Source: HGM04593 sp964423665 (lineage in GTDB: Bacteria > Bacteroidota > Bacteroidia > Bacteroidales > Bacteroidaceae). From it: a stretch of 63,972 nt of DNA. This document shows positions 1 through 8,385 of this stretch, one piece after another. Both the position numbers and the translations under genes were made by a program. Each line of letters opens with the position of its first letter. The first letter of the stretch is position 1. The stretch spans positions 1-63,972 of the forward strand of contig CAYRFX010000004.1 of the NCBI GenBank assembly GCA_964423665.1. Direction: 5' to 3'. Below the pieces are notes generated by a model. It searched no databases and was not told where the DNA came from. It saw only the letters and a list, made by a program, of their open reading frames with translations.

Positions 1-423
1 TTGTTTGGCGGTGTCGGCAATCCATTGGCTTATATAGTGCAGGCGGCTTGCATATCCGCACCGTTTGCCCTCGCGGTATCTTATGCGTTGCAGGTTAATA
101 CACATGGACCGGAAATCATCTTTGCCCTCTTTTATCGTAGCATATATGGCAAGGACCTGTTCCACAAATGTGGTGCAATCAACCTCCTTGGTATTTATTA
201 CAAGCGGTTCGCCTTTGCCTTTTTCAAGGGTACCGGCAACATATTTGTTGCCTATAAACTCACCGGCAATGGCGAGTATCTGTTTGCCGGCAGGCATCTT
301 GTGCCGATGATGTTTTTTTAGCAACTTTGTTATGAAGATGCTATCCTGACGGCTGTATATGATATCTTGTGCTGCAAGCGTGCCTGCGGCTGCAATCAGT
401 AGTATAAAAAGCAGTTTTCTCAT
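1..423 (-). CDS. DUF1460 amidase-like protein, 5' part only
   Basis: The gene runs off the left edge; 141 codons are visible. A signal peptide of about 19 residues (MRKLLFILLIAAAGTLAAQ) points to export. Cys83 lies in DCTTFVEQ, the nucleophile motif of DUF1460, an NlpC/P60-like fold related to N-acetylmuramoyl-L-alanine amidases. A second family signature, YASRLHYISQWI, follows near residues 124-135. The likely role is cleavage of peptidoglycan or a related amide in the periplasm, but the substrate is not shown by the sequence. It is divergent from the next gene, with about 80 bp between the two starts. The start is the ATG just before the signal peptide. The catalytic His and the C-terminus are outside the window. 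Confidence 0.8.
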   Translation of the reverse strand, partial: MRKLLFILLIAAAGTLAAQDIIYSRQDSIFITKLLKKHHRHKMPAGKQILAIAGEFIGNKYVAGTLEKGKGEPLVINTKEVDCTTFVEQVLAIYATIKEGKDDFRSMCINLQRIRYREGKRCGYASRLHYISQWIADTAKQ

Positions 424-476
424 GTGGTATTAACAAATAATAATGTAAATGTAGGCAAAAATTCTGTTTTAATAGC

Positions 477-484
477 TATCTTCG
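477..484 (+). promoter_or_regulatory. candidate -7 box for the T9SS plug gene
   Basis: TATCTTCG is a one-base variant of the Bacteroidota -7 box TAnnTTTG. It lies 20 bp before the chosen ATG of the next gene. No clear -33 TTTG is seen. It supports the downstream ATG over the earlier GTG. Confidence 0.35.
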
Positions 485-504
485 CTATTGTAAATGTAGC
501 CGGA

Positions 505-1743
505 ATGAAAAGATTATCAATATATCTGCTGTTTCTTCTTGTTGTCTTGTCTGCGGAGGCGCAGTTCATGCGCTCTTTTTCCTCTCGCATACGTTCGTTG
601 CAGATGGTCTTGAACGATAATATAACCGACCCGCCTGTGATGCATCTGGGTGGCGATGATGTGCTGTTTTTCTCTTTTGATGAGATGTCGCACGAGTATC
701 ACCGTTTTACATATAAAATTTCTCATTGCAATTATAGCTGGGAGGAATCTGATGTCTCTGAAATAGATTATCTTGATGGTTTTAATGAGATGCCTGTTGA
801 TGCTTGGGAAAATTCCGAGAATACCACTGTGCTATATACAAACTATGCTTTTACGATTCCCAATGAAGATGTGTCGTTGAAACTGTCGGGGAATTATAAA
901 ATTGAAATTCTTGATGATGAAGATGATGAACAGGTGGTTGCGGAATTTCGTTTTTCGGTGGTGGAGCCGCGTGTGGCACTCAGCGCGGCAGTGAGTGGCG
1001 ATACAGATATTGACCACAATAAAACTCATCAGCAGGTGAGTTTCACGGTTCATCACCCTAAATACAATATCTCCAACCCCGCTGGCGAGGTGTATGCCGT
1101 GGTTTATCAGAACAGGCGTTTCGATAATGCCGTTTCCGATATAAAGCCAACGGTTATAACCGGCAACAGTTTGCAATATGTATTCAATGAGAGGCTTATT
1201 TTTGATGGTGGCAATGAGTATCGTCGTTTTGAACTCACCGACCCCGATGTTCCCGGAATGAATATTGCTGCGGTGGGCTATTCAGAGCCTTATTATCATG
1301 CCGAGCTGTATGCCGATGCCCCGCAAAAGTTTCATTCCACCACTCGTGATGAAAACGGCAGGTATTTTATAAACACTCTGGAGGGGTATGGTACGTCTAT
1401 TGAGGCCGATTATGTTTTTGTGCATTTCACACTCCGGGCTCCTCGTCGCAGTGGAGGCAACTATTATCTGCTGGGCGATTTTTGCGATAACGTCTTCGGT
1501 ACCGATAACAGACTATTGTATGACGAGGAGAATGGGGTTTATAGAACTTCTCTCCTGCTAAAACTCGGGTTGTATAACTATTCCTACGCATGGCTGCCCG
1601 ATGGTGCAAAGAGAGCCTCGCTTGCAGCAGTCGAAGGGGATTTCTATGATACAGAGAATGAATATCTCATACTTGTTTATCACAGAGAATTCGCTTCGCG
1701 CTATGATAAGTTGGTGGGTGCAGCCCGCCTGCTTCACAAGTAG
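505..1743 (+). CDS. T9SS plug protein (DUF5103 family)
   Basis: A 412-residue secreted protein with signal peptide MKRLSIYLLFLLVVLSAEAQ. The N-terminal half carries the DUF5103 pattern (PPVMHLGGDDVLFFSFDEMS, then HEYHRF and the Cys of ISHCNYSW). This family has been renamed the type IX secretion plug domain, after a protein that closes the periplasmic side of the SprA translocon channel. The likely role is therefore gating of the T9SS pore, which fits the PorQ gene and three T9SS cargos elsewhere in the window. An upstream GTG would add 27 residues before the signal peptide; the ATG is preferred because the signal peptide then starts at residue 1 and a -7 box lies just upstream. Confidence 0.8.
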   Translation: MKRLSIYLLFLLVVLSAEAQFMRSFSSRIRSLQMVLNDNITDPPVMHLGGDDVLFFSFDEMSHEYHRFTYKISHCNYSWEESDVSEIDYLDGFNEMPVDAWENSENTTVLYTNYAFTIPNEDVSLKLSGNYKIEILDDEDDEQVVAEFRFSVVEPRVALSAAVSGDTDIDHNKTHQQVSFTVHHPKYNISNPAGEVYAVVYQNRRFDNAVSDIKPTVITGNSLQYVFNERLIFDGGNEYRRFELTDPDVPGMNIAAVGYSEPYYHAELYADAPQKFHSTTRDENGRYFINTLEGYGTSIEADYVFVHFTLRAPRRSGGNYYLLGDFCDNVFGTDNRLLYDEENGVYRTSLLLKLGLYNYSYAWLPDGAKRASLAAVEGDFYDTENEYLILVYHREFASRYDKLVGAARLLHK

Positions 1744-1759
1744 TGAATATTCCCATTAC

Positions 1760-1798
1760 AATTATAGCCCGCCTCCGTAGCAGAAGCGGGCTATAATT
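1760..1798. terminator. bidirectional intrinsic terminator
   Basis: A perfect 13-bp stem (AATTATAGCCCGC and its complement) with a 13-nt loop, between two convergent genes. It probably ends both the plug gene and the WecA-like gene. Confidence 0.7.
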
Positions 1799-1814
1799 AT
1801 GTTCTATCACCTTT

Positions 1815-2981
1815 TTATAATTTGTCAATCAAGCGTTGAGCCCAACCCCAAATGCCGCGTTTTTCTATCTGCATCAGGTGTGCAACCCATTGTATTGCTT
1901 TTAGAGCCTTTGTGTTGTGGGCTATTTGAACCTTAGCAAACTTATAGAATACAAATGTTATGAGAATGCTTAGTGAAAGCACAATGTAGAGCTGTACATC
2001 GATTGATGCGCCCAATTTATATGACACAAACCACGCTACTATAATGAGGAAGTTGAGTGTGAGTATCGAAACGGTGGTTCCTATGTGTGAGAAACCGAGT
2101 TCCAAGAAGAGATGATGCAGGTGTGTCTTGTCGGGGTGGAAAGGTGATTTCTTTCTTAGGATTCTCATAGACATCACGCGCAAGGTATCAAACACCGGCA
2201 CAGCAAGCACTGCAAGTGTAAAGGGTATCAATCCCACTCCATCTCTTGCAAACCCTGCGCTCAAAGAGGTGCCTTTGAGTATGCTCACAACAAACATAGA
2301 CATCATGGTACCTATAACAAGCGTTCCGCCATCTCCTATGAACATTTTGGTGGTGTTACCAAACACGTTGTGCAGGAAGAAGGGAATGATTGCGCCCGCA
2401 GCCGAAACAGCAAGAATAGTCATCACGGTGTTGCCCGACATGTAGAGCATTATTGCAAACATCACAGATGCCATGAAACAGAAACCCGATGAGAGCCCGT
2501 TTACACCATCTATAAGGTTGATTGCGTTTATTATTCCCACTGCGGCAAAAATGGTGAGTGGCCCTGCTATCCATGCAGGAATAAAATCTATTCCCCACAG
2601 CCCCCAGAAGTGGTTTATTCCACTGTTGTTTACAAGAATGATAAATGCAACTACTGCAATCTCAATGATGAAACGTGTACGGGGTGTAAGATCCAGGATA
2701 TCGTCAATGGTTCCTGTATATAACATTATAATCATGGCAGCCATGAGCACAAAGACGCCGGGGCTGAAGAATGTTATTTGCGATGAACATATACCCACTA
2801 TTATGCCAAAGAATACAGCCAAGCCTCCCATGACAGGCACGGGACGACGCTGCAACTTGCGTTCGTCGGGGTTGTCCACAAGGTTCTTGAGTATTGCAAT
2901 CTTAAGAATCTTCGGGTGCACCCAAAGAGTTGCGCAGAAAGCAACAATAAAAGGTACCAATAGGTGATAAATTTTGCTCAT
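1815..2981 (-). CDS. MraY/WecA-family phosphosugar transferase
   Basis: A 388-residue polytopic membrane enzyme. It carries the family motifs in order: DNPDERK (36-42), the Asp pair GTIDD (90-94), NLIDGVNGL (155-163), FIGDGG (214-219) and HPDKTHLHH (282-290). These proteins transfer a sugar-1-phosphate from a UDP-sugar to undecaprenyl phosphate and so start an O-antigen, capsule or teichoic-type glycan. The C-terminal HPDxxHLHH form is typical of WecA/TagO, not MraY. It follows the UpxY-type gene with about 50 bp between them, an arrangement known from Bacteroides surface-polysaccharide loci, yet no other glycosyltransferases are present here. The exact sugar (GlcNAc or another) cannot be told from sequence. 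Confidence 0.85.
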   Translation of the reverse strand: MSKIYHLLVPFIVAFCATLWVHPKILKIAILKNLVDNPDERKLQRRPVPVMGGLAVFFGIIVGICSSQITFFSPGVFVLMAAMIIMLYTGTIDDILDLTPRTRFIIEIAVVAFIILVNNSGINHFWGLWGIDFIPAWIAGPLTIFAAVGIINAINLIDGVNGLSSGFCFMASVMFAIMLYMSGNTVMTILAVSAAGAIIPFFLHNVFGNTTKMFIGDGGTLVIGTMMSMFVVSILKGTSLSAGFARDGVGLIPFTLAVLAVPVFDTLRVMSMRILRKKSPFHPDKTHLHHLFLELGFSHIGTTVSILTLNFLIIVAWFVSYKLGASIDVQLYIVLSLSILITFVFYKFAKVQIAHNTKALKAIQWVAHLMQIEKRGIWGWAQRLIDKL

Positions 2982-3028
2982 GATTTATATATATATAAAT
3001 ATGTTATATTAACGTACTATTTGCTGTA

Positions 3029-3589
3029 CTATTGTGTAATTTTGTTAATTTTCTCAATTAAAGTTTGCGGTATTGATGTTGTGGCTACTGCTGCCACACC
3101 GTCAATCTTCACCACGACACGTTTTTCCCGTTTGTGTTCTATCTTTATCAATATGCCCTCGGCTCCTTTGAAAGGTCCATCAATGATTCTCACTCTGTCG
3201 CCGTTTGTGAGATTCAGTTCGTCGGGGTTCAAATAGAGTATTCTCTCCTCTTCGTTGCCGGCAATGGCGATAAAGCTTTCCATCTGCTTGGCGGGCACGG
3301 TCATTATGCGTGAACCGCTGTCTCTGTTAGGGGATATCACATAGCGCAACCACGGGATATACTCCTGTTTTATGCAGTCAATCTTCTCTCTTGTGCTGTG
3401 CACAAATATGTAATTGTGCAGTGCTGCTATGCTCTTCCATACGAGCTTCCCTCTTTTATCCACGCTCCTTATCTTTTGCATAGGGACAAAGCTCTCAATG
3501 CCTATTGCTTGGAATTTTTCCTTGGCAATAAGCTCGCGTTGGTAGGTTACTCTCAATACGAACCATTGCTTTTCGCTTGTATTGTTCAT
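3029..3589 (-). CDS. UpxY-family transcription antiterminator (NusG-like)
   Basis: A 186-residue NusG paralogue. WFVLRVTYQRE opens the NusG N-terminal domain, and a KOW-type segment (NGDRVRIIDGPFKGAEGIL) lies near the C-terminus. UpxY proteins load on RNA polymerase at the 5' leader of their own capsule operon and prevent early termination. The ATG giving MNNTSEKQW is chosen; an ATG 51 bp upstream would add a cysteine-rich stretch that does not look conserved and lies before the nearer candidate promoter. It probably forms an operon with the WecA-like gene. The usual UpxZ partner and a capsule cluster are missing, so this may be an orphan regulator of a short operon. Confidence 0.85.
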   Translation of the reverse strand: MNNTSEKQWFVLRVTYQRELIAKEKFQAIGIESFVPMQKIRSVDKRGKLVWKSIAALHNYIFVHSTREKIDCIKQEYIPWLRYVISPNRDSGSRIMTVPAKQMESFIAIAGNEEERILYLNPDELNLTNGDRVRIIDGPFKGAEGILIKIEHKREKRVVVKIDGVAAVATTSIPQTLIEKINKITQ

Positions 3590-3607
3590 GCAGGTGCAAC
3601 TTTTAAG

Positions 3608-3640
3608 CAAAAATAGTGCAAACGTGCGCGGTGCGGGCAA
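3608..3640 (-). promoter_or_regulatory. candidate promoter of the upxY-type gene
   Basis: On the minus strand TATTTTTG matches TAnnTTTG, with TTG 22 bp upstream. A second match (TATCTTTG, positions 3687-3694) would give a leader of about 90 nt, long enough for antiterminator loading. Either could be used. Confidence 0.4.
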
Positions 3641-3821
3641 CTTGCAGGTCTCGCCACCAATGCAACCTATTTTCGCAACATTGTTGCAAAGATACTCTTT
3701 TTATATTATTTGTATTCTTTTTTTTGAAAAAGTTATATAACGTGTGCTATACATATCTATTCTGTTGTGTGATGTTTTTGAAAATTTTATAATCTTTCTT
3801 CGTCTTTCTTCTCTTTTTTTC

Positions 3822-3829
3822 TATCTTCG
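3822..3829 (+). promoter_or_regulatory. candidate -7 box for manC
   Basis: TATCTTCG, close to TAnnTTTG, about 70 bp before the manC ATG. No convincing -33 element is visible. Confidence 0.3.
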
Positions 3830-3898
3830 CATTTGTTATTGTAATATTAACCGGTTACGCGGTAATATTTATTTGCGTAACTTTTATTTTGTGTAAAT

Positions 3899-4963
3899 AT
3901 GAGTAATTCTAATCATGTGGTTATTATGGCGGGCGGCATTGGCAGTCGCTTTTGGCCTATGAGTACAATAGACTGCCCAAAACAGTTTATCGACGTGCTT
4001 GGGTGCGGGAAATCGCTCTTGCAGCTCACTGTGGAACGTTTTGGAGATATATGCCCCAGAGAGAATGTATGGGTGCTTACGTCGGAAAAATATGCTCCGC
4101 TTGTGCAGGAACAGCTGCCAGATATCCCCGCAGAAAACATATTGAAAGAGCCTTGCCGCCGCAACACAGCACCTTGTATCGCATATGCCGCATGGAAAAT
4201 TAAGAAGAAAGACCCGCATGCCAATATGGTGGTTACTCCCAGCGACCATTTTGTTGCCGATGTAACAGAATTTCGTCGCATAATATCTTCTTCTTTGAAA
4301 TTTGTTGCCGATTCCGATGCCATTCTCACACTTGGAATAAAACCCACCCGCCCCGATACCGGCTATGGTTATATTGAGGCGGCTTTGGGCACAGCTTCTC
4401 TTTCCAACAAGGAGGTGTTCCGTGTAGATTCATTCAAGGAGAAACCCGATGTTGATACAGCAAAGGCTTATATTGCAAAAAATAATTTTTATTGGAATGC
4501 CGGTATATTTATATGGAACGTTTCCACAATAGTAAATGCATTCCGTGTGTATCAAGGTCCCATAGCCGAGATTTTTGAATCGCTTGCACCTTTCTATTTT
4601 ACCCCCGAGGAACAACAGGCTGTGAACGAGCGTTTCCCCGAATGCCGCAATATTTCGGTAGATTATGCAATAATGGAGCGTGCCGAGGAGATATTTGTGT
4701 TCCCCTCTAATTTTGGCTGGAGCGATCTTGGCACATGGGTTTCATTGCATAACCAGGTGCCGAAGGATTTGAATGCGAATGTATCGCTTGGGGCTTCAGA
4801 GACTTCGTTCTGTGATACTCATAGCTGCATTGTGAATACACGAGGAATGAAGAGTGTGGTGGTTATCGGCATGGAAGATTGTATAATATCGGAGAATGAT
4901 GGCAATCTGCTTGTGTGCAAGATGAGCGAGGAGAACCGTATTAAGGAATTTTCCGATAAATAA
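3899..4963 (+). CDS. manC: mannose-1-phosphate guanylyltransferase
   Basis: A 354-residue enzyme that makes GDP-mannose from mannose-1-phosphate and GTP, the precursor of GDP-fucose and mannosylated glycans. The nucleotide-binding signature VIMAGGIGSRFWPMS is at residues 8-22, followed by KQFIDVLG. The sugar-binding NPSDHF-type segment is present as TPSDHF, and EKP and NAGIF segments follow. The length matches the monofunctional form; the phosphomannose isomerase domain of longer AlgA/ManC proteins is absent. It is divergent from the UpxY-type gene and fits with it as part of surface-glycan synthesis, though it is transcribed alone. Confidence 0.9.
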   Translation: MSNSNHVVIMAGGIGSRFWPMSTIDCPKQFIDVLGCGKSLLQLTVERFGDICPRENVWVLTSEKYAPLVQEQLPDIPAENILKEPCRRNTAPCIAYAAWKIKKKDPHANMVVTPSDHFVADVTEFRRIISSSLKFVADSDAILTLGIKPTRPDTGYGYIEAALGTASLSNKEVFRVDSFKEKPDVDTAKAYIAKNNFYWNAGIFIWNVSTIVNAFRVYQGPIAEIFESLAPFYFTPEEQQAVNERFPECRNISVDYAIMERAEEIFVFPSNFGWSDLGTWVSLHNQVPKDLNANVSLGASETSFCDTHSCIVNTRGMKSVVVIGMEDCIISENDGNLLVCKMSEENRIKEFSDK

Positions 4964-4979
4964 AATAACAGATAAATGA

Positions 4980-5006
4980 TGAGGGTGACTAATTTAGTCG
5001 CCCTCA
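4980..5006. terminator. terminator after manC
   Basis: An 11-bp stem (TGAGGGTGACT with AGTCGCCCTCA, one G-T pair) and 5-nt loop, followed by TTTTATTTT. It lies between manC and the convergent TPR gene. Confidence 0.65.
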
Positions 5007-5029
5007 TTTTATTTTGTGAATGGAAAATT

Positions 5030-6433
5030 CTATTTCTTAATTGCAGATAGAAACTTTTCTGTTGTAATGTCTGCATCGTAAATAAGCCCGAAGAGTTCAA
5101 AAAGCAGGTCCGACTTTCCGTTGAGTGCATTCTCTATATATGGGCGGATATCGTTCTCCTCTTCAAGGTTATACATTACAAAAGCTATGCAGGCGTCAAA
5201 GTCGGCAGTGTCGCCCTTCTCGGGGCGGGCATACAGCAGCACGCTTTTGGCAATCTCCCAGTGTTTGTATTTTATAAGATGGCGGGCAAGTGCAAAAAGC
5301 TCTTCCTCTTGATTCCACTCTTTTATGTCGATTATGTTCATCTCTTTGAACGTGAGGTTCTCCTTGTCTCGCAGTTCATATAGTTCTCCGCCTTCAATAA
5401 GGAGTTGCTTCATGTTATCGGGGTGCATAATCAACGCAAGCGAGATTGCTCCCGTAGCTCCCTTGTCGTTGCCCATTTTATTCATGATGATGGCACGGTT
5501 TATGCGTGCCAACATCGCCTCAATGCTGCCGCTTTCTGTCATGTGGGCTATCTCCTCAAAGCCTTTCAAGGCCTCTGCGGCATGCCCCGTGGCATATTGG
5601 CACAATGCAATATAGAAGCGTGGCATTGCCGATGAGGGGTACTTTTGCACAAGTGTTTCAAAAATCTCCTGTGCCTTTTGGTAGTTGCGCAGGAAATAGT
5701 AGCAGTAGCCTTGCATCATGCAGGCGTATTCTATCTCCTCGCCGATGACCCGTTCATACTCGAAGCACTCTATCGCCTTGCCATATTTGTTTATCAGATA
5801 ATAGATATGTGCAAGCTGTTCCCAGTAAAAGGTGGAGTAGGGGTCGCTGTCGAGCAGTTTGTTGTATATCTCTATTGCTGCATTTGTGTTTTGCAGCTCT
5901 ATGTAACACTCTGCTTTTATCTCCCAGAAACATTTCTCGTTTTCTCTTCCTTGCAGGGCATAATCGGTTATCTGCAACGCCTCTTGGGCAAAGCCGCAGT
6001 CGAGCAGCAGCTCCAGAGCATCGCATGCGGTCTCTTTTGTTACTTTTTCTTGGTTGAGCAGTTCTACTATGGTTTCGCGCGCCTCTTTATAGTCTTTTAG
6101 TGCGATAAGTGTTTCGGCGTATAATAATTTTGTCTCATCGTCGGGTGGGGTGGAGGTGCTGCCAAGCATGATGAGGGCGCGCTCAGGCTCCTCTTTGCAC
6201 AAAGCTAGCTTAACACTCATTTTAATGAGGTCGGGTGAGCCGGGGTGCAGTTTCTTTGCAAGCTCATACACCTCCTCGGCGTTTGCCGGCACATCCTGGA
6301 GAATGTAATAAGCCATAAGGTCGCGCAGTTCCTCCATGCCGAAATATGAGCAGGCATTTGATTTTGTTGCCTGCTCATATTTCTCTAAAAGTTCTCGGAA
6401 CTCAGGTGAATCAAAGTATCCTTTGCTGTCCAT
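5030..6433 (-). CDS. tetratricopeptide repeat protein
   Basis: A 467-residue protein without a signal peptide, built of helical repeats with the TPR spacing (A at position 8, A at 20, P at 32). Clear units include the segment around EIYNKLLDSDPYSTFYWEQL and KYGKAIECFEYERVI. It is probably a cytoplasmic scaffold; no enzymatic motif is seen. It starts 9 nt after the glnS stop, so the two are likely co-transcribed. Its partner cannot be deduced from sequence. Confidence 0.8.
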   Translation of the reverse strand: MDSKGYFDSPEFRELLEKYEQATKSNACSYFGMEELRDLMAYYILQDVPANAEEVYELAKKLHPGSPDLIKMSVKLALCKEEPERALIMLGSTSTPPDDETKLLYAETLIALKDYKEARETIVELLNQEKVTKETACDALELLLDCGFAQEALQITDYALQGRENEKCFWEIKAECYIELQNTNAAIEIYNKLLDSDPYSTFYWEQLAHIYYLINKYGKAIECFEYERVIGEEIEYACMMQGYCYYFLRNYQKAQEIFETLVQKYPSSAMPRFYIALCQYATGHAAEALKGFEEIAHMTESGSIEAMLARINRAIIMNKMGNDKGATGAISLALIMHPDNMKQLLIEGGELYELRDKENLTFKEMNIIDIKEWNQEEELFALARHLIKYKHWEIAKSVLLYARPEKGDTADFDACIAFVMYNLEEENDIRPYIENALNGKSDLLFELFGLIYDADITTEKFLSAIKK

Positions 6434-6442
6434 TGTTCGTTG

Positions 6443-8185
6443 TTATTTCCCTTTTATCTTGCTCCAAGTGTCTTTCAGCGATACTGTGCGGTTGAAGATG
6501 GGGCGCTCGGGGGTTGAGTCGGGGTCAATGTTGAAATATCCTATTCTCTGGAACTGCAAGTAGGATAGTGGCTCTTGTGTGGCAAGGAATTTTTCCACAT
6601 AACAGCCCTTGCGCACCTCCAAAGATGCGGGGTTTATCATCTCCTTCATCGCAGTCAATGCGTCGCAGCCTTTCTCTTCTCTTATTGCCGCCATTTCGTC
6701 GCGGGGGTTCTCAGCTTTCCACAAGCGGTCGTAGAGGCGCACCTCTGCTTCTATGCAGTGCCCGCGACTCACCCAGTGGATAGTGCTCTTAACCTTGCGG
6801 TTGGCATCTTTCTCGCCGGTTTTTGTGTCGGGGATATACTCGCATAGAACCTCTGTAACGTTGCCGTTTTCGTCTTTCACACAGCCTGTGCACTGCACAA
6901 TATAAGCGTTCTTCAAGCGCACCTCGCGCCCTTGTGTCAGGCGGTAGTAGTTCTTGGGAGCATCTTCCATGAAGTCGTCGCGCTCAATCCACAAATCGCG
7001 GCTGAACTCTATGGTGTGTGTGCCTGCCTCGGGGTTCTCGGGGTTGTTTATGGCTGTTAGCTCCTCAACCTTGCCCTCGGGGTAGTTGGTGATTGTGAGT
7101 TTCACGGGGTTAATAACTGCCGATACGCGTGTGGCGCGTGCATTGAGGTCCTCACGGACAGCACTCTCGAGCAGCGCAAAGTCGTTGAGCGCATCGTATG
7201 TGGTGTAGCCAATCTTATCGACAAAATTGCGGATAGATTCGGGTGAGTATCCACGGCGGCGGAAACCGCACAATGTGGGCATGCGGGGGTCGTCCCAGCC
7301 GTTTACTAGCCCCTCTTTTACCAAGATGAGCAGGTTTCGTTTGCTCATAAGGGTGTAGTTGAGGTTCAATTTGTTGAACTCATATTGGCGTGGGCGGTTG
7401 TCGTCGAGGTCTTTTTCCTCTTTTATCCAATCGACAAAAAGGTCGTATAGGGGGCGGTGGGGCACAAACTCCAATGTACACAAGGAGTGTGTTACTCCCT
7501 CTAAATAGTCGCTCTGCCCGTGTGCAAAGTCGTACATGGGGTAAGCCTTCCATGTGGTGCCGGTGCGGTGGTGCGCGCTCTTTACCACGCGGTAGATGAT
7601 GGGGTCGCGGAAGTGCATGTTGCTGCTTGCCATGTCAATCTTGGCGCGCAACACCATTTTACCCTCTTCAATCTCGCCTGTATTCATCTTCTCGAACAGC
7701 GCGAGGCTCTCCTCTGCGGGACGGTCGCGGTAGGGGCTGTTTATGCCGGGCTGTGTGGGTGTGCCTTTCTGCTCGGCTATCTGCTCGGCACTCTGCTCGT
7801 CAATGTAGGCTTTTCCCTCCTTGATGAGGCGCACAGCAAAGTCCCACAACTGCTGGAAGTAGTCCGATGCATAATATACATTATCCCACTTGAAGCCGAG
7901 CCACTTTATATCCTCCATTATCGCATCTACATACTCCACGTCCTCTTTTGTGGGGTTGGTGTCGTCGAAACGCAGGTTACACACTCCGTTATATTTCTGC
8001 GCCATGCCAAAGTCCATGCATATTGCTTTTGCATGACCTATGTGCAGGTAACCATTGGGCTCGGGCGGGAAACGTGTCTGCACTTTTCCTCCGTTCTTTC
8101 CCTCGGCAAGGTCGTCTATAATTGCTTGCTCAATAAAACTGACACTCTTTTTCTCGGTCTTTTCAGTTTCGTAAATTTCGCTCAT
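6443..8185 (-). CDS. glnS: glutaminyl-tRNA synthetase
   Basis: A 580-residue class I aminoacyl-tRNA synthetase. The HIGH motif is in PPEPNGYLHIGHAK (about 40-53) and the KMSKS loop appears as LMSKR near residue 283. The C-terminal anticodon-binding beta-barrels are present (YRLTQGREVRLKNAYIVQC). The text matches bacterial GlnRS and not non-discriminating GluRS, so glutaminylation is direct in this organism. It is first in an operon with the TPR gene. The start is the ATG giving MSEIYETEK. Confidence 0.95.
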   Translation of the reverse strand: MSEIYETEKTEKKSVSFIEQAIIDDLAEGKNGGKVQTRFPPEPNGYLHIGHAKAICMDFGMAQKYNGVCNLRFDDTNPTKEDVEYVDAIMEDIKWLGFKWDNVYYASDYFQQLWDFAVRLIKEGKAYIDEQSAEQIAEQKGTPTQPGINSPYRDRPAEESLALFEKMNTGEIEEGKMVLRAKIDMASSNMHFRDPIIYRVVKSAHHRTGTTWKAYPMYDFAHGQSDYLEGVTHSLCTLEFVPHRPLYDLFVDWIKEEKDLDDNRPRQYEFNKLNLNYTLMSKRNLLILVKEGLVNGWDDPRMPTLCGFRRRGYSPESIRNFVDKIGYTTYDALNDFALLESAVREDLNARATRVSAVINPVKLTITNYPEGKVEELTAINNPENPEAGTHTIEFSRDLWIERDDFMEDAPKNYYRLTQGREVRLKNAYIVQCTGCVKDENGNVTEVLCEYIPDTKTGEKDANRKVKSTIHWVSRGHCIEAEVRLYDRLWKAENPRDEMAAIREEKGCDALTAMKEMINPASLEVRKGCYVEKFLATQEPLSYLQFQRIGYFNIDPDSTPERPIFNRTVSLKDTWSKIKGK

Positions 8186-8253
8186 TATTATATGTTTTTA
8201 TTTATTTTTTCTTTGGATTAATGGTTAAAACAATTCTGTGCAGAATTAATTTA

Positions 8254-8261
8254 CAAAATTA
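8254..8261 (-). promoter_or_regulatory. candidate -7 box for glnS
   Basis: On the minus strand TAATTTTG, an exact TAnnTTTG match, about 70 bp before the glnS ATG. The -33 element is not obvious. Confidence 0.4.
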
Positions 8262-8334
8262 GCATAAAAAATGGAAATAACGGGCTATTTTTCACAACAA
8301 TTCAAATTCTCTTTATTTTTCGGAGTTAAAGTGT

Positions 8335-8342
8335 TATCTTCG
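8335..8342 (+). promoter_or_regulatory. candidate -7 box for fhs
   Basis: TATCTTCG lies 43 bp before the fhs ATG in an AT-rich stretch, a position suitable for a short leader. One mismatch to TAnnTTTG. Confidence 0.35.
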
Positions 8343-8385
8343 CGCTTGTAAAATCGGAATTTATAAATATACTAAATATACAATT

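Noticed and set aside
424..504. N-terminal extension of the plug protein from an upstream GTG
   Set aside because: It would place 27 residues before a clear signal peptide and would start upstream of the candidate -7 box.
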